Below, in pieces: positions 11,838 through 21,939 of a stretch of DNA of 64,000 nt. The DNA comes from Aquarana catesbeiana (lineage: Eukaryota > Chordata > Amphibia > Anura > Ranidae). Where the stretch lies: positions 66,843,555 to 66,907,554 of the forward strand of contig NC_133333.1 in NCBI RefSeq assembly GCF_042186555.1, given 5' to 3'. Within the stretch, counting starts at the first letter, position 1; each line of letters begins with the position of its first letter. The notes beneath the pieces are model-generated. The model saw only the letters and a list, made by a program, of their open reading frames with translations. It was not told the origin of the DNA and did not search any database. A program made the translations under genes and the position numbers.

Positions 11838-13459
11838 CAGTGGGGATGGAAAGTATTCAGACCCCCTTAAATTTTTCACTCTTTGTTATATTTCTGCCAT
11901 TTGCTACATTTAAGTTCATTTTTTTCCTAATTAATGTACACACAGCATCCCATATTGAGAGAAAAATTGTTGACATTTTTGCAGATTTATTAAAAAGGAA
12001 AAACTGAAATATCACACAGTCCTAAGTATTCAGACCCTTTGCTGTGACACTCATATATTTAACTCAGGTGCTGTCCATTTCTTCTGATCATCCTTGAGAT
12101 AGTTCTACACCTTCATTTGAGTCCAGCTGTGTTTGATTATACTGATTGGACTTGATCAGGAAAGCCACACACCTGTCTATATAAGACCTTACAGCTCACA
12201 GTGCATGTCAGAGCAAATGAGAATAATGAGGTCAAAGGAACTGCCTGAAGAGCTCAGAGACAGAATTGTGGCAAGGCACAGATCTGGCCAAGGTTACAAA
12301 AAAATTCTGTTGCACTTAAGGTTCCTAAGAGCACAGTGGCCTCCATAATCCTTAAATGGAAGATGTTTGGGATGACCAGAACCCTTCCTAGAGCTGGCTT
12401 CTGGCCAAACTGAGCTATCAGGGGAGAAGAGCCTTCGTGAGAGAGGTAAAGAAGAACCCAAAGATCACTGTGACTGAGCTCCAGAGATGCAGTCGGGAGA
12501 TGGGAGAAAGTTGTAGAAAGTCAACCATCACTGCAGCCCTCCACCAGTCAGGGCTTTATGGCAGAGTGGCCCGACGGAAGCCTCTCCTCAGTGCAAGACA
12601 CATGAAAGCCCGCATGGTGTTTGCTAAAAAACACCTGAAGGACTCCAAGATGGTGAGAAATAAGATTCTCTGGTCTGATGAGACCAAGATAGAACTTTTT
12701 GGCCTTAATTCTAAGCTGTATGTGTGAAGAAAGCCAGGCACTGCTCATCACCTGTCCAATACAGTCCCAACAGTGAAGCATGGTGGTGGCAGCATCATGC
12801 TGTGGGGGTGTTTTTCAGCTGCAGGGATAGGACGACTGGTTGCAATCGAGGGAAAGATGAATGCGGCCAAGTACAGGGATATCCTGGATGAAAACCTTCT
12901 CCAGAGTGCTCAGGACCTCAGACTGGGCCAAAGGTTTACCTTCCAACAAGACAATGACTCTAAGCACACAGCTAAAATAACGAAGGAGTGGCTTCACAAC
13001 AACTCCGTGACTGTTCTTGAATGGCCCAGCCAGAGCCCTGACTTAAACCCAATTGAGCATATCTGGAGAGACCTAAAAATGGGTGTCCACCAACGTTTAC
13101 CATCCAACCTGGCAGAACTGGAGAGGATCTGCAAGGAGGAATGGCAGAGGATCCCCAAATCCAGGTGTGAAAAACTTGTTGCATCTTTCCCAAAAAGACT
13201 CATGGCTGTATTAGATCAAAAGGGTGCTTCTACTAAATAGTGAGCAAAGGGTCTGAATACTTAGGACCATGTGATATTTCAGTTTTTCTATTTTAATAAA
13301 TCTGCAAAAATGTCAACAATTTTGTGTTTTTCTGTCAATTTGGGGTGCTGTGTGTACATTAATGAGGAAAAAAATGAACTTAAATGATTTTAGCAAATGG
13401 CTGCAATATAACAAAGAGTGAAAAATTGAAGGGGGTCTGAATACTTTCCGTCCCCACTG
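11838..13459 (+). mobile_element. Tc1/mariner element nested in hAT
   Basis: 1,622-bp element with termini cagtggggatggaaagtatt... and ...aatactttccgtccccactg, flanked by TA on both sides (11836-11837, 13460-13461), the Tc1 target duplication. The inverted termini extend for roughly 200 bases with some decay, including a shared block near gcagatttattaaaa. It contains one degraded DD34E transposase gene on the plus strand. The terminal sequence resembles a Tc1 family I recall from fish, lamprey and amphibian genomes; that is memory, not a search. Confidence 0.9.
12226..13240 (+). pseudogene. Tc1 DD34E transposase, frameshifted with stop
   Basis: Reads as a ~340-residue Tc1 transposase. The N-terminal helix-turn-helix (MRSKELPEELRDRIVARHRS) is in one frame to about 12345; after a frameshift the rest continues from about 12437 in another. 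The frame is then cut by TGA at 12725-12727 where a Trp codon is expected, and resumes in the same frame at 12773. Catalytic acids are visible: WSDETKIELFG (first Asp), FQQDNDSKHTA (second Asp) and SPDLNPIEHIWRDLK (Glu), giving the DD34E pattern. It cuts and pastes at TA sites; this copy is inactive. Confidence 0.9.
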
Positions 13460-13584
13460 TATATACACAATACACTGTAAGTGCAGCTAACTGACTGACT
13501 ATCCTGCCTAATCTATCTAACTTAAATCAAATGACACTGTCTCTCTGTCTCTGAACACACTACACAGGGCTGAAGTGCAGGCGG

Positions 13585-13723
13585 CCTTATATAGTGTGGG
13601 GCGTGTACTAAACCCCCTGACCCATAATTGGCCAAAGCCACCATGGCTTTGGCCAATTACAGCTCTCTGTACAGACGGCACTGTGATTGGCCAAGCATGC
13701 ATAGTGCATGCTTGGCCAATCAT
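13585..13723 (-). promoter_or_regulatory. Putative hAT promoter: TATA box plus two CCAAT palindromes
   Basis: On the minus strand a TATA-like box ctatataagg spans about 13585-13594. Upstream of it (higher coordinates) lie two near-perfect hairpins built on ggccaat: 13628-13658 (attggccaaa...tttggccaat) and 13684-13722 (gattggccaagcatgc...gcatgcttggccaatc). Both arms carry CCAAT boxes. Position and direction fit transcription toward the transposase about 3 kb away. Sequence supports the motifs; promoter function is inferred. Confidence 0.5.
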
Positions 13724-13882
13724 CAGCCAGCAATGCACTGCGATGCCACAGTGAATTATGGGCCGTGACGCGCCACTCGAATTTGGCGCGAACGGCCCAT
13801 ATCGTTCGCAATTTGTCGAATGACCGAACAGAGGATGTTCGAGTCGAACATGGGTTCGACTCGAACACGAAGCTCATCCCTA

Positions 13883-14239
13883 CTGGTATATATATTCCTT
13901 TTACAGATGCCTGTTCCTATTCTTTAAAAGGTCCCATGTAAAGAATGAAACTGTGTCAGGATGCCAACATACCTGACTATAAATTGACATCATCTTGACA
14001 ACCCAACAAAAACTTCATCTTTGGCTAACTGTAAAACAGAATAAAGTGCAACCTGACAGCAACCAAGTAATTGAATGATAATTAGGTGCCTAGTAAATAG
14101 TTTAATTCTTTCCTTGAATAAAATTTTCAATTTATACTGTGTCCATGTCAGATAACATTACTTTGACTGAGATTTACAGTGATTACCAAGATTTATAGTA
14201 GGTACAAACTGAGGGTTGAATTTAGGGGTTAGGATCAAG
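13883..14239. other. Unassigned sequence right of the hAT element
   Basis: Begins with the right target duplication ctggtata. The rest is AT-rich with no credible frame or repeat. Probably continuous with 5147-5444 before the hAT insertion. Confidence 0.55.
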
Positions 14240-14813
14240 TTAAAGCGGAACTTTACCCAACCTAAGAAAAAATAATCTCCTTTAGCAGGAACAAATATTG
14301 CACACTAATAATTATGCAACCAATTGTGTGCTGTAAATTGCCTCCAGCATTGCTTTTATTTTGCTGGAGGCTGCCAGTTTGCTGAAGCCCTGAACAGCAG
14401 TAAATCATAAAGTGGAACTAAACACATCGATTTAACGGTTTCAAAAAACAGTTACATTCCTGGAATGCAGGATTGCTAACTGTTTCATTTGTTTGAGCTC
14501 TCAACCAAATTATCAATCTATCAAATGGCTGGTGCCATAACTGATCACATGTGCAGCACCATGGCAGTTACAGATCAAACAGAAGCAACTTCCTAGATTG
14601 TAAAGGATAGGAGGGTTTAATTCTGCTGTCAGGAGATTGGCCTCTACAAACTCAGCAGGTGCCTAAAAATGCCTAAAATGGGAGAGCAACTGAGCATGTG
14701 CAGATATATGTATAGAAACCTATTTTTAATGTTTTACATAGCGATACCTGCAAAAGGGACCAGCCTGAAGTGATCTAGCAGGACTTCATTTTCTAACTAA
14801 AGCTCCACTTTAA
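14240..14813. mobile_element. TTAA-bounded MITE
   Basis: Ends are ttaaagcggaactttaccc at the left and aactaaagctccactttaa at the right, an imperfect inverted repeat starting in TTAA on both sides as piggyBac-type insertions do. 574 bp, non-coding. Its right TTAA (14810-14813) is also the left TTAA of the next element. Confidence 0.6.
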
Positions 14814-15735
14814 CCACTTGGTGCCCGCGCTATAGCCGAAAGACGACTACAGCACGGGCTTAAAATGTCGGGAGGGTGTACATGGACAATCCTCCCATTC
14901 TCACGCTCCCTGCATGCCTCCTGGGGCAGCGCGCTCTGTGAACATTGAGCCCTTGGGACTCAGCTGATCACTGATCTTGGTAAAGGGCCAATGACAGCGG
15001 GCCCTTTACCACATGATCAACTGTCAGCCAATGACCGCTGATCACGGAAGTAAACACTGGTGGGCACTAAGGGGACAGATAACTCTCTAACAGAGGTCGA
15101 TCAGCGTGAAAAAAAGACAAAAGCTGTTAACTGACTTCTGTTAGAGGGTCATCGGTCCGCTTAGTGCCCACCAGTGCAGATAATCAGTGCCCTCCAGTGC
15201 TGCTAATCAGTACCCACCAGTGTCACTTATTAGTGCCCATCAGTGCTGCCAATCACTGCCCATCACTGCCTCATCAGTGTCACTTATCAGTGTTGCCTAT
15301 CAGTGCCGCCTACCAGTGCCCATCAGTGTCACCTCTCCATGCTGCCTATCAGTGCCCATCAGTGCCACCTATCAGTGCCCATCAGTGCTGATCAGTGCCT
15401 CCCATCAGTGCAGCCTTATTAGTGCCTCCTTATCAGTGACCACCAGGGCTGCCTCATCAGTGCCCATCAGTGCAGCCTCATCAGTGCCTATGAGTGCCCA
15501 TCAGTGCAGCCTATCAGTACCCATCATTCAGTGCCCATCAGTGAAGGAGAAAAATTACCCGTTTGTAAAATTTTATAACAAACTATGAAAAACTTTGTTT
15601 TTTTCAAAATCTTCGGACTTAAAAATAAAAAACCCAGTGGTGTTTAAATACCACCAAAAGAATGCTCTATTTGTATGAAAAAAATAATAATTTTATATGG
15701 GTATAGCATTGCATGACCGCGCAATTGTCATTTAA
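14810..15735. mobile_element. TTAA-bounded non-autonomous element with minisatellite
   Basis: Left end ttaaccacttggtgcccgcg, right end at the TTAA of 15732-15735 after gaccgcgcaattgtca. Contains the cagtgcccatcagtg minisatellite. A related element lies inverted at 32391-33463, with the homologous end ...cgggtgacaagtggttaa. No transposase inside. The right boundary is uncertain because it abuts the next TTAA element. Confidence 0.5.
15164..15545. repeat. Minisatellite 'cagtgcccatcagtg'
   Basis: Irregular short repeats of cagtgccca/tcagtgctgc. Open frames over it are by-products of the repeat. The same motif in reverse orientation fills 32479-32935. Confidence 0.9.
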
Positions 15736-18050
15736 CCACTTCAGCTTAGGAAGGTTTTACCCCCTTCCTGACCAGAGCACTTTTTACAATTTGGCACTGC
15801 GTTGTTTTAACTGCTAATTGCGCGGTCATGCAATGTTGTACCCAAACGAAATTTGTGTCCTTTTCTTCCCACAAATAGAGCTTTCTTTTGATGGTATTTG
15901 ATCACCTCTGAGGTTTTTATTTTTCGCGCTATAAACAGAAAAAGAGCGAAAAATTTGAAAAAAAATTATATTTTCTACTTTTTGTTATAAAAAAAATCTC
16001 AATAAATAAACTCAATTTTAGTCATACATTTAGGCTAAAATGTATTCAGCCACATGTCTTTGGTAAAAAAAAAGTCAATAAGCGTATATTTATTGGTTTG
16101 CGCAAAAGTTATAGCGTCTACAAACTAGGGTACATTTTCTGGAATTTACACAGCTTTTAGTTTATGACTGCCTATCTCATTTCTTGAGGTGCTAAAATGG
16201 CAGGGCAGTACAACCCCCCCCCTCAATGACCCCATTTTGGAAAGTAGACACCCCAAGGAAATTGCTGAGAGGCATGTTGAGCCCACTGAATATTTTATTT
16301 TTTTGTCCCGTGATTGAATAATGACAAAAAAAAATATTTTACAAAAAGTTGTCACTAAATGATATATTGCTCACACATGCCATGGTTAAATGCGGAATTG
16401 CACCCCACAATACATTTTTCTGCTTCTCCTGAGTACGGGGATACCACATGTTTGGGACTTTTTGGGAGCCTAGCGGGGCCCTCGAAAACCAATCACTGCC
16501 TTCAGGATTTCTAAGGGTGTAAATTTTTGATTTCACTCCTCACTACCTATCACAGTTTTGAATGACCCCATTTTGGAAAGTAGACACCCCAAGCTGTTTG
16601 CTGAGAGGTATGGTGAGAAGCAACAGAATGCATTTTGGGGTGTAATTTCACATATGCCCATGGCACGTTTGAGCAATATATCATTTAGTGACAACTTTGT
16701 GCAAAAAAAAAAAGAATTTGTCTTTTTCCTGCAAACTGTGTCACAATATAAAATATTCCATGGACTTGACATGCCTCTCAGCAAATAGCTTGGGGTATCT
16801 GCTTTCCAAAATGGGGTCATTTGGAGGGGTTTTGAACTGTCCTGGCATTTTATGCACAACATTTAGAAGCTTATGTCACACATCACCCACTCTTCTAACC
16901 ACTTGAAGACAAAGCCCTTTCTGACACTTTTTGTTTACATAAGAAAATTTTTTTTTGCAAGAAAATTACTTTGAACCCCCAAACATTATATATTTTTTTA
17001 AAGCAAAGGCCCTACAGATTAAATGGTGGGTGTTTCATTTTTTTTCACACAGTATTTGCGCAGCGATTTTTCAAACGCATTTTTGGGGCAAAAAACACAC
17101 TTTTTTAAATTTTAATGCACTAAAACACACGATATTGCCCAAATGTTTGATGAAATAAAAAAGATGATCTTAGGCCGAGTACATGGATACCAAACACGAC
17201 ATGCTTTAAAATTGCGCACAAACGCGCAGTGGCGACAAACTACATACATTTTTAGAAGCCTTTAAAAGCCTTTACAGGTTACCACTTTAGATTTACAGAG
17301 GAGGTCTACTGCTAAAATTACTTCCCTCGATCTGACCTTCGCACCTTCGCAGTGATGCCTCACATGCATGGTGAAATTGCTGTTTACATTTAACGCCAGA
17401 CCGACACTTGCGTTTGCCTTTGCGCGAGAGCAGGGGGAAACAGGGGTGCTTTTTTTCTTTATTATTTTTTTTGCTTTGTTATATTATTTTTAAACTGTTC
17501 CTTTCATTTTTTTTTTTTTTTTTTTATAATTTTTATTGTTATCTCAGGGAATGTAAATATCCCCTATGATAGCAATAGGTAGTGACAGGTACTCTTTTTT
17601 GAAAAAATTGGGGTCTATTAGACCCTAGATCTCTCCTCTGCCCTCAAAGCATCTGACCACACCAAGATGGGTGTGATAAAATGCTTTCCCAATTTCCCAA
17701 TGGCACTGTTTACATCCGGCGAAGTCTAAGTCATGAAAGGCTCGTCGCTTCTGGTTTCTTAGGCCATAGAGATGATTGGAGCCATTCTGGATCTCTGATC
17801 AGCTCTATGGTTAGCTGGCTGAATCACCGGCTGCATTCTCGGGTTCCCTGTTGGGACAGGAGAACCATAGAAAACCATGGAAGACAGTGGGAGGGAATGT
17901 CCCCCCCGCTTGTAAAAGCAGTCTAGAGTCTAATTAGCTGCTAGGATTGAATTTACATGAAAGCCGACCGCTGGCTGAAAAGAATGATACCAAGATGATA
18001 CCTAAACCTGCAGGCATCATTCCGGTATAACCACTCAAAGTTCAGCAACA

Positions 18051-19203
18051 TACCAGTACGTTGCTATGTAAAACAGGGGTCCCCAACAGGAGGGTTGGTA
18101 TTTTAAGGGCAACTGAGTATAATGGAGAAACCAGGAAATATAAATATAAGCATATTTTATTATTGTATAAGCATTAAAAAAGTCAGTGCATATCAATAAT
18201 ACAGCTGACTTGTTAATAACATGTGATAAGGCATAAGTATACAAATACATACAGTCTCCTGCTTATGAAAGATAGGTTCCAACGCGTTTCAGGAACTTGT
18301 CCTTTCTTCAGGGGCTTGTTACACATGGAGATAGGTGTACATCTATAAGAAAAACACATCCGTCAAGAGTGGGACACATGGGGACAGGAGCATAAGGGGA
18401 GCATCATTAAGGACAGAAAGGAAAATCAACCATAAAAGGGCCCCAAAAAAATAAATTAAAAATATGAACAATAATATATGAACAATATGAATAAAATATG
18501 AACAATAATATGAACCGTCTTTAATGAGGGCAAGCCTACTGATTATATAATCTTTTTTGTTTTATTGGTCAAACAGGAATACCATATGGGATTTTGAAAC
18601 TCTTATGGTAGTGTGCTACCTATTGTTACACCACACAGCTGTGGCCGTATACGACACACGCCAATCGAGCATTGTCATATACTGCTTGATCGTAGTGGAT
18701 CATTTCAATCTTCTTCTTGGACCCGTTTCCTGTCCATTCCATCAAACATCAAACAGCAAATACGTTTGTTTCTGGCATCAGGTTATTTTTTTCTTTTGGG
18801 CCTTTAAATGGTTGATGTGCCTTTCTGTCCTTAATGAGGCTCCCCTTATGCTCCTGTCATGTCCTGACATGTACACCTGTCTCCTTGTGTAACAAGTTCC
18901 TGAAACGCGTCGGACCTATCTTTCATAAGCAGGAGACTGTATTTATTTGTATACTTATGCCTTATCACATGTTATTAACGAGTCAGCTGTATTATTGATA
19001 TGCACTGACTTTTTTAATGTTTATACATTAATAAAATACGCTTATATTTATATTTACTGGTTTCTCCATTATACTCAGTTGCCCTTAAAATCCCAATCCT
19101 CCTGTGGGGGACCCCTGTTTTACATTCATTTACACAGGATGTTGGCAACACTAGAGTCCACTTTTGGTGAACAATTCTTTCTAGAGTCTACCAGTACGTT
19201 GCT
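18051..19203. mobile_element. Palindromic insertion A with 15-bp TSD
   Basis: The direct repeat taccagtacgttgct stands at 18051-18065 and 19189-19203. The uninterrupted site is present in the inverted copy near 39700 (ccagcaacgtactggtatgt on the plus strand), which proves an insertion of 18066-19188. The insert is a palindrome (18066-19125, starting atgtaaaacagggg and ending cccctgttttacat) plus a 63-nt unpaired tail (19126-19188). Arms carry ACGCGT (18282-18287, 18905-18910) and, outward, AATAAA (19030-19035; mirrored 18156-18161). No protein is encoded. Architecture matches insertions B and C and suggests Penelope-like element ends. Confidence 0.75.
18280..18311 (-). ncRNA. Hammerhead-ribozyme-like motif, insertion A
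   Basis: Minus-strand reading: core CTGAAGA (18305-18311), one extra A, short stem AGGA/TCCT, then GAAACGCGTT. The core heptamer and GAAA are those of hammerhead ribozymes, and ACGCGT can be read as a two-pair helix III closed by GC, followed by the cleavage-site base T. Flanking helix I is weak (two pairs). The right arm keeps GAAACGCGTC (18902-18911) but has lost the CTGAAGA part. Homology is inferred from motif order only. Confidence 0.5.
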
Positions 19204-19394
19204 GGTCCTTGTTGGGCATATATTGTAATCTTTTTTTTTTATGCAGCCTGTGGGCTGAATGAAAAAAAGAGATTGATCGGTGGGTATGCCCACCATTAGA
19301 ATACCTCCCTTCATCCACCCACTTCTAATGATGGGCATACATGCACCATTTATATATGCCGAAGCATGGGGGCATCCCCCCAAAAGTTAAGAGC

Positions 19395-20332
19395 AAATCG
19401 CTCCTTCGCCCCTGATGCCCCCATGCTTCAGCATATATGCTCTTTTTTTTAACTGCGGTGGTGAAATCATCTCCGACAGCGCTGGAGTCACGGCTTTATG
19501 TATCGTGGGAGCAAACCCTGTTGCTGTCAAGATAAATAAATCCGCGCTGCAACTGAATGGTGTACCTGCTAAGCAAATGGTGGTTAACAATAAAACAAAG
19601 TAACATTACAGTATAACAGTAAGACTTACCATACCTGCAAAGCAAATACAAAAAAAACATAGTAAAAAATCAAACATTTTTTAACGCAACCTGTGCCTAA
19701 AATATATATATATGCCGAAGCATGGGGGCATCCTCCCGCAAAAGGTAGGAGCAAATCGCTCCTCCGCCCCTGCTGCCCCCATGCTTCGGCATATATGCTG
19801 AAGTAAGTAACTGTGGTGGTAAAATCACCTCAGACAGCGCTAGAGTCACGACTTTATGTATCGTGGGAGCAAACGCTGCTGCTGTCAAGATAAACAAATC
19901 CACGCTGCAACTGAATGGCGTACCTGCTAAGCAAATTATGGTTAACAATAAAACAAAATATCATTACAGTATAACAGTAAGACTTACCATACCTGCAAAG
20001 CAAATACAAAAAAACATAGTAAAAAATAAAACATTTTTTTACGCAACCTGTGCCTAAAATATATATATGCCGAAGCATGGGGGCATCCTCCCGCAAAAGG
20101 TAGGAGCAAATCGCTCCTCCGCCCCTGCTGCCCTCATGCTTCGGCATATATGCTGAAGTATGTAACTGTAGTGGTGAATTCACCTCCGACAGCGCTGGAG
20201 TCACGGCTTTGTGTATTGTGGGAGCAAACGCTGTTGCTGTCAAGATAAATATATCCGCGCTGCAACTGAATGGCGAATCTGCTAAGCAAATGATGGTTAA
20301 CAATAAAACAAAATAACATTACAGTATAACAG
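19395..20332. repeat. Tandem ~356-bp repeats with hairpin, left set
   Basis: Three units; gctaagcaaa recurs at 19568, 19926 and 20281 (358 and 355 apart). Each unit contains a strong hairpin, gccgaagcatgggggcat pairing with its mirror about 45 bases on, and the block gctgtcaagataaa. A further unit follows the Harbinger element (31934-32260), and an inverted set lies at 38640-39545. Frames over the repeats exist but are not conserved. Confidence 0.85.
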
Positions 20333-20503
20333 TAATGCCCCGTACACACGATCGGACATTGATCGGACATTTTGACAACAAAATCCATGGATTTTTTCCG
20401 ACGGATGTTGGCTCAAACTTGTTTTGCATACACACGGTCGCACAAAGTTGTCGGAATTTCCGATCGCCAAGAACGCGGTCACGTACACCATGTACGAGGA
20501 GAC

Positions 20504-20510
20504 TATAAAA
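20504..20510 (+). promoter_or_regulatory. TATA box of Harbinger transposase gene
   Basis: gactataaaaggg lies about 170 bases inside the left end and about 290 bases before the first ATG (20802). Context suggests transcription start near 20535. Confidence 0.6.
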
Positions 20511-20801
20511 GGGCAGTTCAGAACCAAGCGCGGCACCCTTTGGGCTCCTTTTTCTAATCTCGTGTTAGTAAAAGTTTGGTGAGAGACGATTCGCGCTTTT
20601 TCAGACCCGTGGTTTTCAGATCGTTTTCTGCTGTTCAGTTTGTGCTTGTGGGTTTGTATCTGTTCTTCAGTGCGTGCAGCGAGTACAATTGATTTGTCAT
20701 TGTGTTCATTCGTTACTGATTTTCAGGTCGCACTTCACAGGCCTTGCTGTTCTTCAGTGCGTTCTGTTACTTCGTTCTGAGCAGCCAACCGTTTTCTAGC
20801 C

Positions 20802-21224
20802 ATGTTGCTTATACGTACTCCTCGTAGAGTTCGTGCTGTGCGGGGGCTTGGTGTTGGGGTCCTTACCTTGACACAAGTCCAGTCCATGAACAGGGTGGGT
20901 AGGAGTTCATGGACCAAGAATTGGTTGCTCCAGCGTGACCAGTTCTGTCACATGCCTTTGCTCCATGAGATCCGTGAGAATAATCCTGATGATTTCAGGA
21001 ACTTTCTCAGGATGATGGACCCTGTATTTCACCGTTTGTTGGCTTTGCTGACCCCCTATATCAGCAGGCAGGATACCTGCATGAGGCAAGCCATCACTCC
21101 GGAGCAGAGGCTAGTCGCCACCCTGCGGTACTTGGCAACGGGGAGAAGCCTGCAGGACCTCAAGTTCATTATCCCGGAGACCTGTTCTGCCATCATCCAG
21201 GTCCTGCAGAAGAAGTATATTAAG
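20802..21224 (+). pseudogene. Harbinger transposase, first coding exon
   Basis: 141 codons from ATG at 20802 to a good splice donor, ttaag|gtaaga at 21224/21225. The protein matches the N-terminal, HARBI1-like region: MPLLHEIRENNPDDFRNFLR, MMDPVFHRLLALLTPYISRQ, ITPEQRLVATLRYLATGRSL and IIPETCSAIIQVLQKKY. This helical part precedes the DDE nuclease. HARBI1-type proteins cut at a TWA target and need a Myb-like partner for nuclear entry and end binding. The exon is intact, but the following exon has lost its first half, so the gene as a whole is dead. Confidence 0.85.
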
Positions 21225-21939
21225 GTAAGATTTTTATCCTTTAACATCACATTTTATTGTATTTAATGTGGATTTTTATGTAATTTTTTTTGTCCTTCAT
21301 ACATATTTGCCTTCACTTACCTCCCCAGCATGCTCTCCTGGGCCTATATTCACCTCGTGTAGTCACTTAACAATGTATTTTGTCAGCTCCATAGTAGTGC
21401 TTTACCTTAAATACCCCCTAAAATGTGTAAATTTGTGATGTGTGCTTTAAATTCAGGCAGAGTGCCAGAGGCTTTTTTTTTGGTCTCCCAAAATCTTTTG
21501 GAACCCTCCCTCCCCCTAACTGCTAACTCAGCTGATACCAATCCTCTATCTATCCTCAATCCTCTATCTGATGACTTTGCCAAACCCATACACACTATAC
21601 ACCCACCTCTTTTGTGGTCAGATTTATGGATGAATTCCCCAAAGCATGTAGTGCAAGGGCTTGCCTGAATACTTTCAAATGGTACTGTTTCAAGTTTTTG
21701 TATCTATTATTATCTTGATAGGTAAAAGCAGAATGTAAAAATGTGCTCAAATGTGTAGTGTGTATTTATATCTTTGTATTATGACACTTCTTACCTGTCC
21801 AGTCGGCTGCCAATAGTGTAAGTAAGGAGAGGCTGGCCAAAGTAATACACATTATTTATGCATTCAATGAAGTAGAGAGGGTTACCTGTCCAAAACATCT
21901 CCCTGCCCCCCATAAAATTTCTAAAATGGCCCATGGGGG

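Larger units (their letters stand above)
5445..13882 (-). mobile_element. 8.4-kb hAT transposon with exact TSD
   Basis: The element begins TAGGGATGAGC and ends GCTCATCCCTA, an 11-bp perfect terminal inverted repeat that fits the hAT terminal rule (YARNG). It is flanked by identical octamers ctggtata at 5437-5444 and 13883-13890, the 8-bp duplication hAT transposases make. Inside, on the minus strand, are a broken BED/hAT transposase gene (7193-10481), a tandem repeat (6480-7060), a minisatellite (10606-11700), two TA repeats and a nested Tc1 element. A TATA box lies near the right end. Relatives of the same termini are the foldback copies at 21940-23522 and 25867-28771. Confidence 0.9.

Noticed and set aside
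15164..15588. Cys/Pro-rich frames over the cagtgcccatcag minisatellite, and the mirror at 32440-32964
   Set aside because: Pure by-product of a short repeat without stops in some phases.
18074..19117. hAT element with CAGGGGTCCCCAAC / mirrored ends inside insertion A
   Set aside because: The inverted repeat continues outward by eight bases (atgtaaaa / ttttacat), so the flanks are inverted and not direct repeats. The true boundary is the 15-bp direct repeat further out, proven by the empty site near 39700.
19395..20530. Long frames over the 356-bp repeats (protein with 'FSCSADLFILTATAFAPT' repeated)
   Set aside because: Frames follow the repeat unit, shift between units and have no known domain or start context.
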